Source: JAJZEO01 sp964477345 (GTDB lineage Bacteria; Chlamydiota; Chlamydiia; Chlamydiales; 2-12-FULL-49-11). Taken from it: DNA of 64,000 nt. Position 1 is the first letter of the stretch. Every line of letters begins with the position of its first letter. The notes below the pieces were generated by a model, which saw only the letters and a program-made list of their open reading frames with translations, ran no database searches and was not told the DNA's origin. Shown in pieces: positions 34,505 to 42,859 of this stretch. The translations under genes were made by a program, and so were the position numbers. The stretch is from the NCBI GenBank assembly GCA_964477345.1, contig CAYZDL010000001.1, positions 124,001 through 188,000 of the forward strand. Reading direction: 5' to 3'.

Positions 34505-36103
34505 TCATCTGATTTCCTCAAGAGATGGCTCTTGAGCATTCTTCATCAATGGGAAGAAAATGACATCGCGGATTGAGGTTTGGTTGGTAAAGAGCATCAC
34601 TAAACGATCGATCCCAATTCCATTTCCACCTGTCGGAGGCATTCCCTGATAGATCGCCTCGAGAAACTCTTCATCGATCGGATTGGCCTCTTCATCTCCT
34701 GCTTCGAGCATTCGTTGCTGTCTTTCGAGTAAACTACGCTGGAGTTCAGGATCGTTCAGCTCTGTATAGGCATTGCAAAACTCAGTTCCTAAAATGAAGA
34801 GCTCAAATCTCTCGACAATCCCCTTCTTGGCAAGTTCTGCCTGCCGATGAAGCTTACAAAGAGGCGTTGTCTCTATGGGGTGGTCGGTAATAAAGTGTGG
34901 TTGAATTAAATGACACTCAACAAACTCTTCAAACATTTTTTGGATAAGGATTCCTCGCTCGGAGATCTCGTCGATTTTTTCATGGGGGAGAGACGTTTTA
35001 GTCTTCAAAGTAGTGCGGATTTCATCATCTGACATATCGTCAACTTTGTACCCTCCAAATTTATGGATCGACTCGTACATCGTGATCGCAGGCCAAGGGG
35101 CTTTAAGATCGATTTCATGCTCTTTTCCATGCTTATCCTTACGGAGTCCTAACTTTGTCGTCCCGAAGAGTTGCATCGCGATGAATTCAAAAAGACGCTC
35201 GGTAAATTTTCTTTGATCATTGTAATCCCAGTAGGCTGCATAAAACTCTACCATGGTAAATTCAGGATTGTGAGTATGATCGATCCCTTCATTACGAAAG
35301 TCTTTTCCAATTTGATAGACTCGATTAAAACCGCCAACAATCAGCTTTTTCAAGGGCAACTCAAGAGAGATGCGCAGAAACATATCTTGATGAAGAGCGT
35401 TCAGATGCGTGGTAAAAGGCTTTGCTTGCGCGCCTCCGTAGAGGCTCTCCAAAACAGGGGTTTCAAACTCCATAAAACCTTCCCGATCAAAAAAGGTGCG
35501 CATCAAGGAGATGATTTTACTTCGTTGTATAAAGGTGATCATCACTTCATTAGAAGAAATCAAGTCTAGGTGTCTCTTTCTATAGCGAGTCTCCTTGTCT
35601 TTAAGTCCCGAATGCTTATCTGGAAGAGGAAGTAAAGCCTTCGTCAGAAGTGTCATCTGATGAACCATTACCGTCAGTTCTCCTTTTTGGGTACGAAACA
35701 GGTGACCTTCAACACCAATGATGTCACCAAGATCTAGTTTTTTCTCGATGAATTTGTGATCTGTCACTTCGCTGTCTTCTTTGAGTCCAACGACTTTTGT
35801 AATATCCCGGTTAAACATGAGCTGAATGTGCCCTAGTTCCTCTTGGATTTGAGCGAAAATGTTCTTGCCCATGGCACGGTGGAGAATTAACCTTCCTGCA
35901 ACAATGACATGAGGGCTCTTTTTTTCAATCGCTTCCTCGTAGGTACCCACCTCTTTTTCTAAACAGCTCGCTGTTAATGTTTCCAGCTTATCCGTAGGGG
36001 TAAAATGGTGCGGGTAGGGATTTACCCCAAGCGCTCTAATTTCTTCGAGTTTAGCTTTGCGGACTTTGTAATCATCAAAGTCAAAATAATCAGGTTGGTT
36101 CAT
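34505..36103 (-). CDS. lysS: Lysyl-tRNA synthetase, class II
   Basis: A 532-residue class II enzyme that charges tRNA-Lys. The N-terminal OB fold binds the anticodon (VIVAGRLILHRAMGKNIFAQI). The catalytic core carries motif 2 in FRNEGIDHTHNPEFTMVEFY and motif 3 in GNGIGIDRLVMLF, with Lys-specific GGFNRVYQIGKDFRNE. Length is slightly above the bacterial average owing to a central insert (KDKHGKEHEIDLKAP). In C. trachomatis lysS directly neighbours cysS (CT781-CT782); here about 1.7 kb carrying a toxin/immunity pair separates them. Confidence 0.97.
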   Translation of the reverse strand: MNQPDYFDFDDYKVRKAKLEEIRALGVNPYPHHFTPTDKLETLTASCLEKEVGTYEEAIEKKSPHVIVAGRLILHRAMGKNIFAQIQEELGHIQLMFNRDITKVVGLKEDSEVTDHKFIEKKLDLGDIIGVEGHLFRTQKGELTVMVHQMTLLTKALLPLPDKHSGLKDKETRYRKRHLDLISSNEVMITFIQRSKIISLMRTFFDREGFMEFETPVLESLYGGAQAKPFTTHLNALHQDMFLRISLELPLKKLIVGGFNRVYQIGKDFRNEGIDHTHNPEFTMVEFYAAYWDYNDQRKFTERLFEFIAMQLFGTTKLGLRKDKHGKEHEIDLKAPWPAITMYESIHKFGGYKVDDMSDDEIRTTLKTKTSLPHEKIDEISERGILIQKMFEEFVECHLIQPHFITDHPIETTPLCKLHRQAELAKKGIVERFELFILGTEFCNAYTELNDPELQRSLLERQQRMLEAGDEEANPIDEEFLEAIYQGMPPTGGNGIGIDRLVMLFTNQTSIRDVIFFPLMKNAQEPSLEEIR

Positions 36104-36162
36104 AGTCTCTCACAGTTGAGGTAGGATATATTCTAAAAAGCTAGGCAATTCTTGTCCATCGG

Positions 36163-36232
36163 TTTAGACGCATTGACCCTGTCCACAGGGTCAGTCTAGT
36201 CTCTTTTTCACACATGACCCTGATCTTGAGTC
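36163..36232. repeat. 70-bp direct repeat, left copy (duplicates cysS 3' end)
   Basis: Identical at 67 of 70 positions to 37811-37880, in the same orientation. On the minus strand it still encodes the last 14 codons and stop of cysS (DSRSGSCVKKRLD plus stop) with a single synonymous change. It contains the palindrome TGACCCTGTCCACAGGGTCA and a further TGACCCTGA. The two copies bracket the toxin and immunity genes, like attachment sites or the scar of a duplication. Confidence 0.92.
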
Positions 36233-36341
36233 CTTATAAATTTTTAAAAGAATTATCTATGCTAGTGGCATAACATATTAAAGAAAAAGGAATAGACCAA
36301 TCAGTTATAGAGTTTTCAAACCTCTAAGGATCATTTTCGAT

Positions 36342-36371
36342 TTGAATGAAATAGCACAATGGAACTATTAT
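36342..36371 (+). promoter_or_regulatory. Candidate promoter of the toxin gene
   Basis: TTGAAT (36342-36347), 18-bp spacer, TATTAT (36366-36371), with the start codon 27 bp downstream. It lies inside the repeat-bounded segment, so the module would carry its own promoter. Confidence 0.45.
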
Positions 36372-36397
36372 TTTAGCACCGATTTGAGTGACGCAAA

Positions 36398-37519
36398 ATG
36401 CAGTTTTTTCGATCTATTATCTGCTTGTTATTAATGTTTGCGATTCCAGCAATCCCTCTTCAGGGATATAGTGATTTTTCGTCGTGCTCTCATGAACGGA
36501 TGTTTGAAGCTCAGTTAGTAGAAAATCTCCATCTTTTGACCTATGATGAAATTTTACATCTTTTGGATGAAATCGAATCTGGAGAATTAGAAAAAAAATG
36601 TAGTTTTTCGAACTGGGAAAAAATCACTCATTTTTTGTTCACTCTTGCTAATGCAGGGTTCCAAGGTCAAGGTGCAGAATTTGAAGCAACTGACCTTGAG
36701 CAAATATACGCTTTAGCAAATGATCAGAGTTATATTATCAGTCATACCGTCTATTATGGTGATGGTGACATGTTTTACTCTAAAACCTCTTGCGCGAGCG
36801 CTTGGCAAAATACGAAGGATTTTTGTCAGAAGCATAAAACAGCGATTATTAAAGACCTTGCTCAAGAAAATGTGAATTCTTCTTCTTTTCGAGAAAAGGC
36901 AAGAGAGCTTGGTTCCTATTTAAGCCATGAAGCTTTACATGGTGTTTCTGAGTTAACTTCCCCTCTACCAGAGTTGCAACAAGAATTAGTCGATCTAAGC
37001 GGGCAGTTTTTACCACAGGGGATAATCCCCGAAGAGTCGAAATGCCCAAAAGACAATTTTGAGGAGTGGATTGCTCAAGGTCACAAAAAAATTGATGAAA
37101 TTTTTTCTACTGATCACGCTGACTACTATACTTCAGGTGCCAGATCAGAAAAAGACAGCCAATATACTATCGGCATTATACCACCATCTGGCAAACTCTT
37201 AAATATCGGCTCAAAGGAACTCAAAAGTATGGCGAAATCTGGTGAAATCGCAGATAGAGCAGGATTTACAATAACCGATAGAAGCTCAATGAAACATGGG
37301 TATAGACGAGATAGTGTTTATCCTAAGCCTGTTGGAAATGTAAAACAAATAAATGAGCATGGGCAAAAAATATTAGAATCGATATTGAATCATCCTGAAA
37401 AGGAAGTCTATGAAATATATCGTTTTAGACATGGAACGGTTATTGAAGTAGTTGCTCCAGGAAAAGGCGGCGCCCGATTTACAACTGATGGTCAATTCAT
37501 TCATTTTATGGAGCCCTAA
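36398..37519 (+). CDS. Exported polymorphic-type toxin with C-terminal nuclease-like domain
   Basis: A 373-residue protein with a signal peptide (MQFFRSIICLLLMFAIPAIP) and an N-terminal helical domain unknown to me (residues 30-235). The C-terminal module (about 285-373) has the hallmarks of toxin tips found on CdiA, RHS and haemagglutinin proteins: KHGYRRDSVYPKPVGNVKQI, then QKILESILNHPEKEV, RFRHGTVIEVVAPGKGGARF and a final DGQFIHFMEP. Conserved Lys299/His300, Arg344/His345 and Arg360 could be catalytic; BECR-fold RNase activity is known for related tips. The next gene is a typical immunity protein. The pair is bracketed by 70-bp repeats. Toxin assignment comes from recalled domain similarity, not a search. 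Confidence 0.68.
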   Translation: MQFFRSIICLLLMFAIPAIPLQGYSDFSSCSHERMFEAQLVENLHLLTYDEILHLLDEIESGELEKKCSFSNWEKITHFLFTLANAGFQGQGAEFEATDLEQIYALANDQSYIISHTVYYGDGDMFYSKTSCASAWQNTKDFCQKHKTAIIKDLAQENVNSSSFREKARELGSYLSHEALHGVSELTSPLPELQQELVDLSGQFLPQGIIPEESKCPKDNFEEWIAQGHKKIDEIFSTDHADYYTSGARSEKDSQYTIGIIPPSGKLLNIGSKELKSMAKSGEIADRAGFTITDRSSMKHGYRRDSVYPKPVGNVKQINEHGQKILESILNHPEKEVYEIYRFRHGTVIEVVAPGKGGARFTTDGQFIHFMEP

Positions 37520-37560
37520 GGAAAAATCCACACCCTATTATTTTTGGAGAAAACATATAA

Positions 37561-37779
37561 ATGAGTAAATTTGAAATATGGATTACTAGTCCTCCCGATA
37601 GAGAGCGAGTAGTTGCAGAAATATGGTATGATAAAATGTCTTGGGCTGAGATATCCTGTGAGGACAAGGATGTAGTAGTACAATTTTATCCACAGCCAAC
37701 TAATGGTTATTGGGAATTTCCCTTTGATGAAGCAATTGAAATTCTCCAGAAAGCGAAAAATCGACTAGTAAGTATGTAA
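37561..37779 (+). CDS. Putative cognate immunity protein
   Basis: A 72-residue acidic cytosolic protein with no signal peptide, 41 bp after the toxin gene. Its sequence (FEIWITSPPDRERVVAEIWY, then AEISCEDKDVVVQFYPQP, WEFPFDEAIEILQKAKNRL) matches a common immunity-protein pattern that accompanies the same toxin tip in other bacteria. It should bind and block the toxin active site in the producing cell. A ribosome-binding GGAG lies 11 nt before the ATG. The size and the toxin-then-immunity order are typical. The family link is from memory. Confidence 0.65.
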   Translation: MSKFEIWITSPPDRERVVAEIWYDKMSWAEISCEDKDVVVQFYPQPTNGYWEFPFDEAIEILQKAKNRLVSM

Positions 37780-37810
37780 GTTCTATAAAAAAGGCTCATA
37801 AATGACACCT

Positions 37811-37880
37811 TTTAGACCTATTGACCCTGTCCACAGGGTCAGTCTAGCCTCTTTTTCACACATGACCCTGATCTTGAGTC
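37811..37880. repeat. 70-bp direct repeat, right copy (includes cysS 3' end)
   Basis: Partner of 36163-36232 with 3 mismatches in 70. Positions 37839-37880 are the genuine end of the functional cysS gene; 37811-37838 lie beyond its stop and contain most of the palindrome TGACCCTGTCCACAGGGTCA (37820-37839). The left copy next to lysS shows this junction once lay between cysS and lysS. Confidence 0.92.
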
Positions 37881-39254
37881 TTCTATAACAAAACCCAAGG
37901 TCTCGATTTCTTGTCGAAGTCTATCACTTAGTGCCCAGTCTTTTCGTTTGCGTGCGTTCTCTCTATCTTCGAAAAGCTTAAGGACTTCCTTGGGAATAGG
38001 GACTTCTTTTTTTTCAACAACTCCAAGAATTTGATCAAGCTCTTTCATTGTAGCTAAAACGATTTGAGCCTCTTTTTGTCCAATATTCCCCTGATCATTT
38101 TCACTATGAATCTTCCTAATGAAGTCAAAAAGATGAGAAATAGCTGCTGAGATGTTCAAATCATCGAAAATTTCTTCTCTAAATCGATTTTTTAGATCTT
38201 CGACAAGTGACTTAACATCAGTAAAATGGCCATTTATTGTCTCAATTTTTTGCATCCGTTCGACAAAATCATCAATTCGTCGAAGTGTTTGCCTCGCTCC
38301 ATCGAGCCCTTCAAAGGTGAAGTTTAACTGCGTCCGATAGTGGGTCGATAAAAGAAGATAACGGATCTCTCTACCTGTGTACCCCTTCTCCAGCAAATCT
38401 CTCAAAGTATAGAAATTTCCGAGGCTCTTTGACATTTTTTTTCCATTGACGATCAGATGATAAGAGTGCATCCAGTGACGAGAAAAACACTTTCCGGTGC
38501 AAGCCTCTGACTGGGCAATCTCATTCTCGTGGTGAGGAAAAATATTGTCGACCCCCCCTACATGCAAATCGATCGTCTCGCCTAAATATTTGATCGCCAT
38601 TGCCGAACACTCGATATGCCAACCGGGTCGCCCCCTTCCCCAAGGAGAGTCCCAAAAAATGTCGCCATCTCTATCTGGTTCATAAGCTTTCCACAAAACG
38701 AAATCGGAGATGTTTTCTTTATCGTACTCATCGAGATCTACCCTATTTGAGGCCCCCACCTTCAGCTCGTCTAAGCAAATATGGGATAAAGCCCCATACT
38801 CTTTAAACTTCGATATCCGATAAAAAACGTTACCATCCCCACTTGTGTAAGCATACCCTTTGTTTAAGAGCGAATCGATCATGGAGATCATCTCTTCCAC
38901 GTGATCAGTTGCCGCTGGATAAACCTCTGCCGGTTGAATATTGAGCTCTCTCAAATCCTCGAAGAATGCTTCCTGAAACTGATCGGTGAAGACCTTTAAA
39001 GGGAGATTTGCTGCAATCGATGAACGTATCGTTTTATCATCGATATCAGTGAGATTCATCACATGGAAAAGTTTCATTCCTGAAAACAAAATCGTTCGGC
39101 GCAAAAGGTCTTCAAACACATACGTTCTTAAATTCCCAATATGGGCAAAATTATAGATCGTGGGACCGCAAGTATACATCCTCAAGGTATTGTCAACTTC
39201 AGGTCGTAGTTCTACCTTTTTTTCTAATTTGGTATCGTAAATCTTCATCATCAT
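37839..39254 (-). CDS. cysS: Cysteinyl-tRNA synthetase
   Basis: A 471-residue class I synthetase for tRNA-Cys. The HIGH-like motif is YNFAHIGNLRTYVFEDLL and the KMSKS loop is GKKMSKSLGNFYTLRDLL. Zinc ligands are in YTCGPT and WHIECSAM, with HENEIAQSEA. The last 14 codons lie inside the 70-bp repeat that is duplicated 1.65 kb away next to lysS, so the C-terminus was left intact by whatever created the repeat. The start overlaps the upstream aas stop by ATGA; three consecutive ATGs make the exact start uncertain by two codons. The only tRNA in this window, at 60248, is its substrate. Confidence 0.97.
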   Translation of the reverse strand: MMMKIYDTKLEKKVELRPEVDNTLRMYTCGPTIYNFAHIGNLRTYVFEDLLRRTILFSGMKLFHVMNLTDIDDKTIRSSIAANLPLKVFTDQFQEAFFEDLRELNIQPAEVYPAATDHVEEMISMIDSLLNKGYAYTSGDGNVFYRISKFKEYGALSHICLDELKVGASNRVDLDEYDKENISDFVLWKAYEPDRDGDIFWDSPWGRGRPGWHIECSAMAIKYLGETIDLHVGGVDNIFPHHENEIAQSEACTGKCFSRHWMHSYHLIVNGKKMSKSLGNFYTLRDLLEKGYTGREIRYLLLSTHYRTQLNFTFEGLDGARQTLRRIDDFVERMQKIETINGHFTDVKSLVEDLKNRFREEIFDDLNISAAISHLFDFIRKIHSENDQGNIGQKEAQIVLATMKELDQILGVVEKKEVPIPKEVLKLFEDRENARKRKDWALSDRLRQEIETLGFVIEDSRSGSCVKKRLD

Positions 39255-42001
39255 TTACTTGGTGACTGAGTACCATTTGGGCTAAGTAGTTCAAAGAGTT
39301 TGCGTAGGCATACTTTGCCAGACTTCAACATAGGAATTTGATCGATTATTTTAACTTCGCTAACCTTGTAGAGCCTTGAAAATCCAGCTTCAATCAACGC
39401 TGCATTTACCTGCTCTAATGTAAGAGGAATCTCAGTAAATAATACGACTTTTGTAGTTCCCGTAGGCATCTCTCTCGGTACACAAGCAAAAGGAGAGTGA
39501 TTAATATCGAAAGCTACCCACCCTTTTTCTTTAGCTTTTTGCAGTATGGCCGATTCAATGGCAACGACGTTGATCATTTCCCCGCCTCTCTTAAAGCTAA
39601 GCTTCATTCGTCCTTGAAGGTAGAGATAATTTTCCTCATCAGTATGCCCCAAATCACCCGTTCTAAAGTAAGATTCTCCATCGACAGTCACAAAATAATC
39701 AGTGTTATCTTGCTTATAATAGCCTCTAAATATCGAATCTCCGGCTACACACACTTCACCAATTTGACCTACATCGAGCTTTTTCTTACTTTCTGGGTCT
39801 ATGATCGCAAGCTTTAAGGAGGGCAAAACCTTTCCTACTCCGCGGGGTCTTGAATAAATCTGATTTACAGAGATGATCGGGCTTGTTTCTGTTAACCCAT
39901 AACCCTCTACAAACCAAACATCACCACCTAGTTTAGTTACAAAATTCATCAAAGATTCAGGTGCCTTTTCAGCCCCAGAGACAAAAAGACGGATAGACTT
40001 TAGCTGACTCAAAGTAGCAACTCTGAAAAGGTGAGAAAAAAATGTAGGTGCCAATACGATCATGGTAACGCGCCATTTCAAAATTTCCCGTGCAATCGTC
40101 GCCCCATCAAGAGGATCCGGAGAGAAGACAACTCTTGCTCCAGTTAAGATAGGCAACAGCCCGACGGTAAGTCCAAACACATGGAATGGGGGCAAAGCCA
40201 TCATGATTACGTCATTAGTGTTGAGATCAATCGAGTCAACAGCACATTTTTGATTTGATAGGATGTTCTTATGACTGAGGGGAACAGATTTTGGAAGTGC
40301 AGTAGTACCACTTGTAAATAGGACAACAGCTGTATCATTTTCTCTTATTCGACATGCCTTTGATTTTTCCAAAATCTTTCTGGCTGATCGTTTTGCGAGT
40401 AGTGCTCCTGAAAGCTTTTCCATCAACGTTAGACTAGCTTTTAAATCTTCAGCTAGAACAAATTTGTCGATGGCTTTTCCCAAATCGACACTGTCAAGTC
40501 TTTGCAAAAATCGGGCAGAAGTGATCACATGCTTGATTTCCATTAAGTCGATTGCATGGTTCATGAAATAAGGTCCGACAGTCCAGTTTAAAGGTACGGG
40601 GACTTTACCCGCCAGCATAGTTGCCAAAACGAATAAATTTGCTGCATTTGAGGAAGGAAGCATGATCGCAATATAATCCCCCTCCATTTTTTCAATTTTG
40701 CGAGAAAGAATGACTACAGTACGCTTTAACATCGCAAAGGTCATCACCCCAGTCGCCATATCAGTTGTTGCGGCATGATTTCCCATCCGATCACACTGCC
40801 TAAGAAACGTCTCAATGAGAGTTCCTGAATCGCTATTAGGGTATTTTGGATCAGGCCGACTTTTTTTGAGCCTTGGCCAGGAGGACTTTCCAACACTTTT
40901 TTCCTCTTTTCTCCCTCCTTTTTTATCTCCTTTGACATGCATTGCAGCTTTGAACAGATCTTGGACCGTTTTTAGATCGACTGGCTCAATAGTACGATCA
41001 ATATCGTAATGAGTCTCAAGGTAAGAATAGAGTGATGCAATATTGAGTGAATCAAGGCCGACATCTTGAACTAGGTCTTGGTAATCATCAATCTCTTTCA
41101 CAGATTTTTCTGATAGCTCAGATAATTGATACATAATATCTTGTCGAATGTGATTCGGAACGAAAAGATCTGACATTGTCTCAGTACGTCGAGTACTCAG
41201 AGGCACTTCCGGAACTCTCTTTGACAAAAATGAATAGGGAACTTGGGAAAGCGCCTCACTATCAACAATCTTCCCATCTTTTGTCTGATAATGGTTGTAA
41301 AATTTTTCCAAAGCACGGTTAAATTCCATCCTCGTCCCGTTTTTGGGAAAATTTTGATCGGGCAATGAAAACTCAATCGTCACCCCTCTTCTAGGGGTAA
41401 AGAAAATCAAATTCCGAAGACCAATAAAAATCCCTTTGAAGAGAATTGTCCAAAAGTCGGGGGTTTCTTTTGTATAAGCCTTTGAAAAAAGGCTACCCCA
41501 AAGACCTGTCACCCTTACAAGTAAAATCTCTGTATTTTTTGTTTCTTGAATCGTTGCGTGGGCAAGCGATCTTCCTCCAATCTTTTCCTTTCCTGAATCT
41601 TTTAACCCTGCACTTGGATAAAGAAGGACGTGCTGACCACTATCTAATCCTGTAACTACACTATGAAATAACTCTTCGGCTTTCTTTAATTTATAATCAT
41701 TTACTGCACGATCAAATTCAGGAACAGGCTTAGCCCCTACAAGTTTCATAAAAAATCGAGCAAATGGATAGTAATAGTAAGATTCGGTTACAAGGGGTTT
41801 CAAATTAAAATCGGCCCCTAAGAGCATCATAATCATAAATGGCTCAACTTCAGCCGTGTGGTTTGGTAGCACTAAAACTCCCTTACCCTGAAGCCTAGGA
41901 TCCTTAAGAACCTCTCTCCCTTTTACATCGATTTTGTATCGTAGGCTAAGCCCTACTTTCAACAAGAGTTGTAAAACCTTAAGAAACGCATACCTGAACA
42001 T
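39251..42001 (-). CDS. aas: Three-domain Aas-type protein: acyltransferase, ACP, acyl-ACP synthetase
   Basis: A 916-residue fusion. Residues 1-250 are a PlsC-like glycerophospholipid acyltransferase with LVLPNHTAEVEPF; the catalytic His48 is followed by Glu53 where Asp is usual. Residues 285-355 form an acyl-carrier domain with the phosphopantetheine Ser318 in DVGLDSLNIASLY. Residues 390-916 are an AMP-forming acyl-ACP/CoA ligase with VVLFTSGTTALPKSVPLSH, VEGYGLTETSP, YFRTGDLGHTDEENYLYLQGR and a final LKSGKVCLRKL. It would activate scavenged fatty acids and pass them to lysophospholipids. In C. trachomatis the acyltransferase (CT775) and synthetase (CT776) are separate genes as I recall. It heads the aas-cysS transcript. 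Confidence 0.88.
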   Translation of the reverse strand: MFRYAFLKVLQLLLKVGLSLRYKIDVKGREVLKDPRLQGKGVLVLPNHTAEVEPFMIMMLLGADFNLKPLVTESYYYYPFARFFMKLVGAKPVPEFDRAVNDYKLKKAEELFHSVVTGLDSGQHVLLYPSAGLKDSGKEKIGGRSLAHATIQETKNTEILLVRVTGLWGSLFSKAYTKETPDFWTILFKGIFIGLRNLIFFTPRRGVTIEFSLPDQNFPKNGTRMEFNRALEKFYNHYQTKDGKIVDSEALSQVPYSFLSKRVPEVPLSTRRTETMSDLFVPNHIRQDIMYQLSELSEKSVKEIDDYQDLVQDVGLDSLNIASLYSYLETHYDIDRTIEPVDLKTVQDLFKAAMHVKGDKKGGRKEEKSVGKSSWPRLKKSRPDPKYPNSDSGTLIETFLRQCDRMGNHAATTDMATGVMTFAMLKRTVVILSRKIEKMEGDYIAIMLPSSNAANLFVLATMLAGKVPVPLNWTVGPYFMNHAIDLMEIKHVITSARFLQRLDSVDLGKAIDKFVLAEDLKASLTLMEKLSGALLAKRSARKILEKSKACRIRENDTAVVLFTSGTTALPKSVPLSHKNILSNQKCAVDSIDLNTNDVIMMALPPFHVFGLTVGLLPILTGARVVFSPDPLDGATIAREILKWRVTMIVLAPTFFSHLFRVATLSQLKSIRLFVSGAEKAPESLMNFVTKLGGDVWFVEGYGLTETSPIISVNQIYSRPRGVGKVLPSLKLAIIDPESKKKLDVGQIGEVCVAGDSIFRGYYKQDNTDYFVTVDGESYFRTGDLGHTDEENYLYLQGRMKLSFKRGGEMINVVAIESAILQKAKEKGWVAFDINHSPFACVPREMPTGTTKVVLFTEIPLTLEQVNAALIEAGFSRLYKVSEVKIIDQIPMLKSGKVCLRKLFELLSPNGTQSPSK

Positions 42002-42207
42002 AATCTGGCCAACCTTTGGTGACAGTCCTAGAGAGTGCTTAAAAACTTTCTTAGAGACCGTTTAGTAGAAAGTATATTTATAAACGATTTGAACCTTTTT
42101 TAAAAGATATTTCTCCATTCCAAGTCGCTATGGATTAATTAAAAAACCATAATAAAAAGCAGGATATACTTGACTTTTGATTTGAATATCTTAATCAATT
42201 AGGAATT

Positions 42208-42384
42208 ATGAAAAAAAGACCATTGAATAAGACCGAATCAAAGGATCTCATGCCAAAGATTCGCACTTTGATGGAAGAAATTAAAGAGCAGGTTCTATTG
42301 GAAGAGAAAAAAAGGGGTAAGAAAAAATCTTTCACTATCCATCCTTCTCACAATAGTGAAAACAAGAATAACGGATTTAATTGA
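42208..42384 (+). CDS. Small basic protein (58 aa)
   Basis: AGGA sits six bases before an ATG that opens a 58-codon frame: KKRPLNKTESKDLMPKIRT, then MEEIKEQVLLEEKKRGKKK and a polar tail. The composition is highly charged with one predicted amphipathic helix (residues 15-35). No family is recognised. The gap 42002-42207 upstream contains a TTGACT (42170-42175) but no convincing -10. Coding status rests on the ribosome-binding site and the clean frame only. Confidence 0.4.
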   Translation: MKKRPLNKTESKDLMPKIRTLMEEIKEQVLLEEKKRGKKKSFTIHPSHNSENKNNGFN

Positions 42385-42455
42385 CATGAGAAATTGTTTA
42401 GTATAAAAATTATTAGAGAATGTTCATGATTTCTTGGAGAAGAATACTCCTGACC

Positions 42456-42569
42456 TTTGAAGGTTGGGAATTTTTCGAAGGTGACGCACGAGCTTAAGCA
42501 AACGCTAGCCAACCGAGAAGCGGCCTTTTGTTAAAAGACAAAGGCAATGAAAATTTCCCAACTTTCAAA
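42456..42569 (+). ncRNA. Structured RNA or leader with 21-bp closing stem
   Basis: Positions 42456-42476 pair with 42549-42569 over 21 positions with one mismatch and one G-U pair. The enclosed 72 nt can form a second hairpin (GCCTTTTGT at 42523 with ACAAAGGC at 42538) and a possible short CGCT/AGCG stem. The closing arm ends 15 nt before the start codon at 42584 and next to its GGAAGGA ribosome-binding site. It resembles a riboswitch-like leader or small RNA, but matches no RNA family I know. Confidence 0.4.
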
Positions 42570-42583
42570 TGGAAGGAATACAT

Positions 42584-42859
42584 ATGGAAAAGATGGAACC
42601 AAACTCTAGAAGCCACATACCCAAACGCTTGTCTGAGACCCAAACCACACATAACAAGAGCACGAAAAACGATGCAGATCCGTGCGCTAAAGTAGCCCGC
42701 TCGAGATTACCTGTTTCTCTACCACGTCATCCTGATGCTGATCACAGTTTTTCCCTAAGACCCATTGGAGAAGATGTTCAATTTGACATTGCTTCACACA
42801 TGGAGATCCATACTCATCGGTATTCAAACTTACACGGAAGAGTGAGAACGAGTCACTAA
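42584..42859 (+). CDS. Small hypothetical protein behind a structured leader
   Basis: A 91-residue His/Ser/Arg-rich frame starting at an ATG preceded by GGAAGGA; an earlier in-frame ATG at 42569 is embedded in the hairpin arm. Sequence features: EPNSRSHIPKRLSETQTTHN, DADHSFSLRPIGEDVQFDI, and a His-rich end (SHMEIHTHRYSNLHGR) that might bind metal. The last 30 bp overlap the convergent bioY gene. No homologue is recognised, and the unusual composition leaves real doubt that it is expressed. Confidence 0.4.
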   Translation: MEKMEPNSRSHIPKRLSETQTTHNKSTKNDADPCAKVARSRLPVSLPRHPDADHSFSLRPIGEDVQFDIASHMEIHTHRYSNLHGRVRTSH

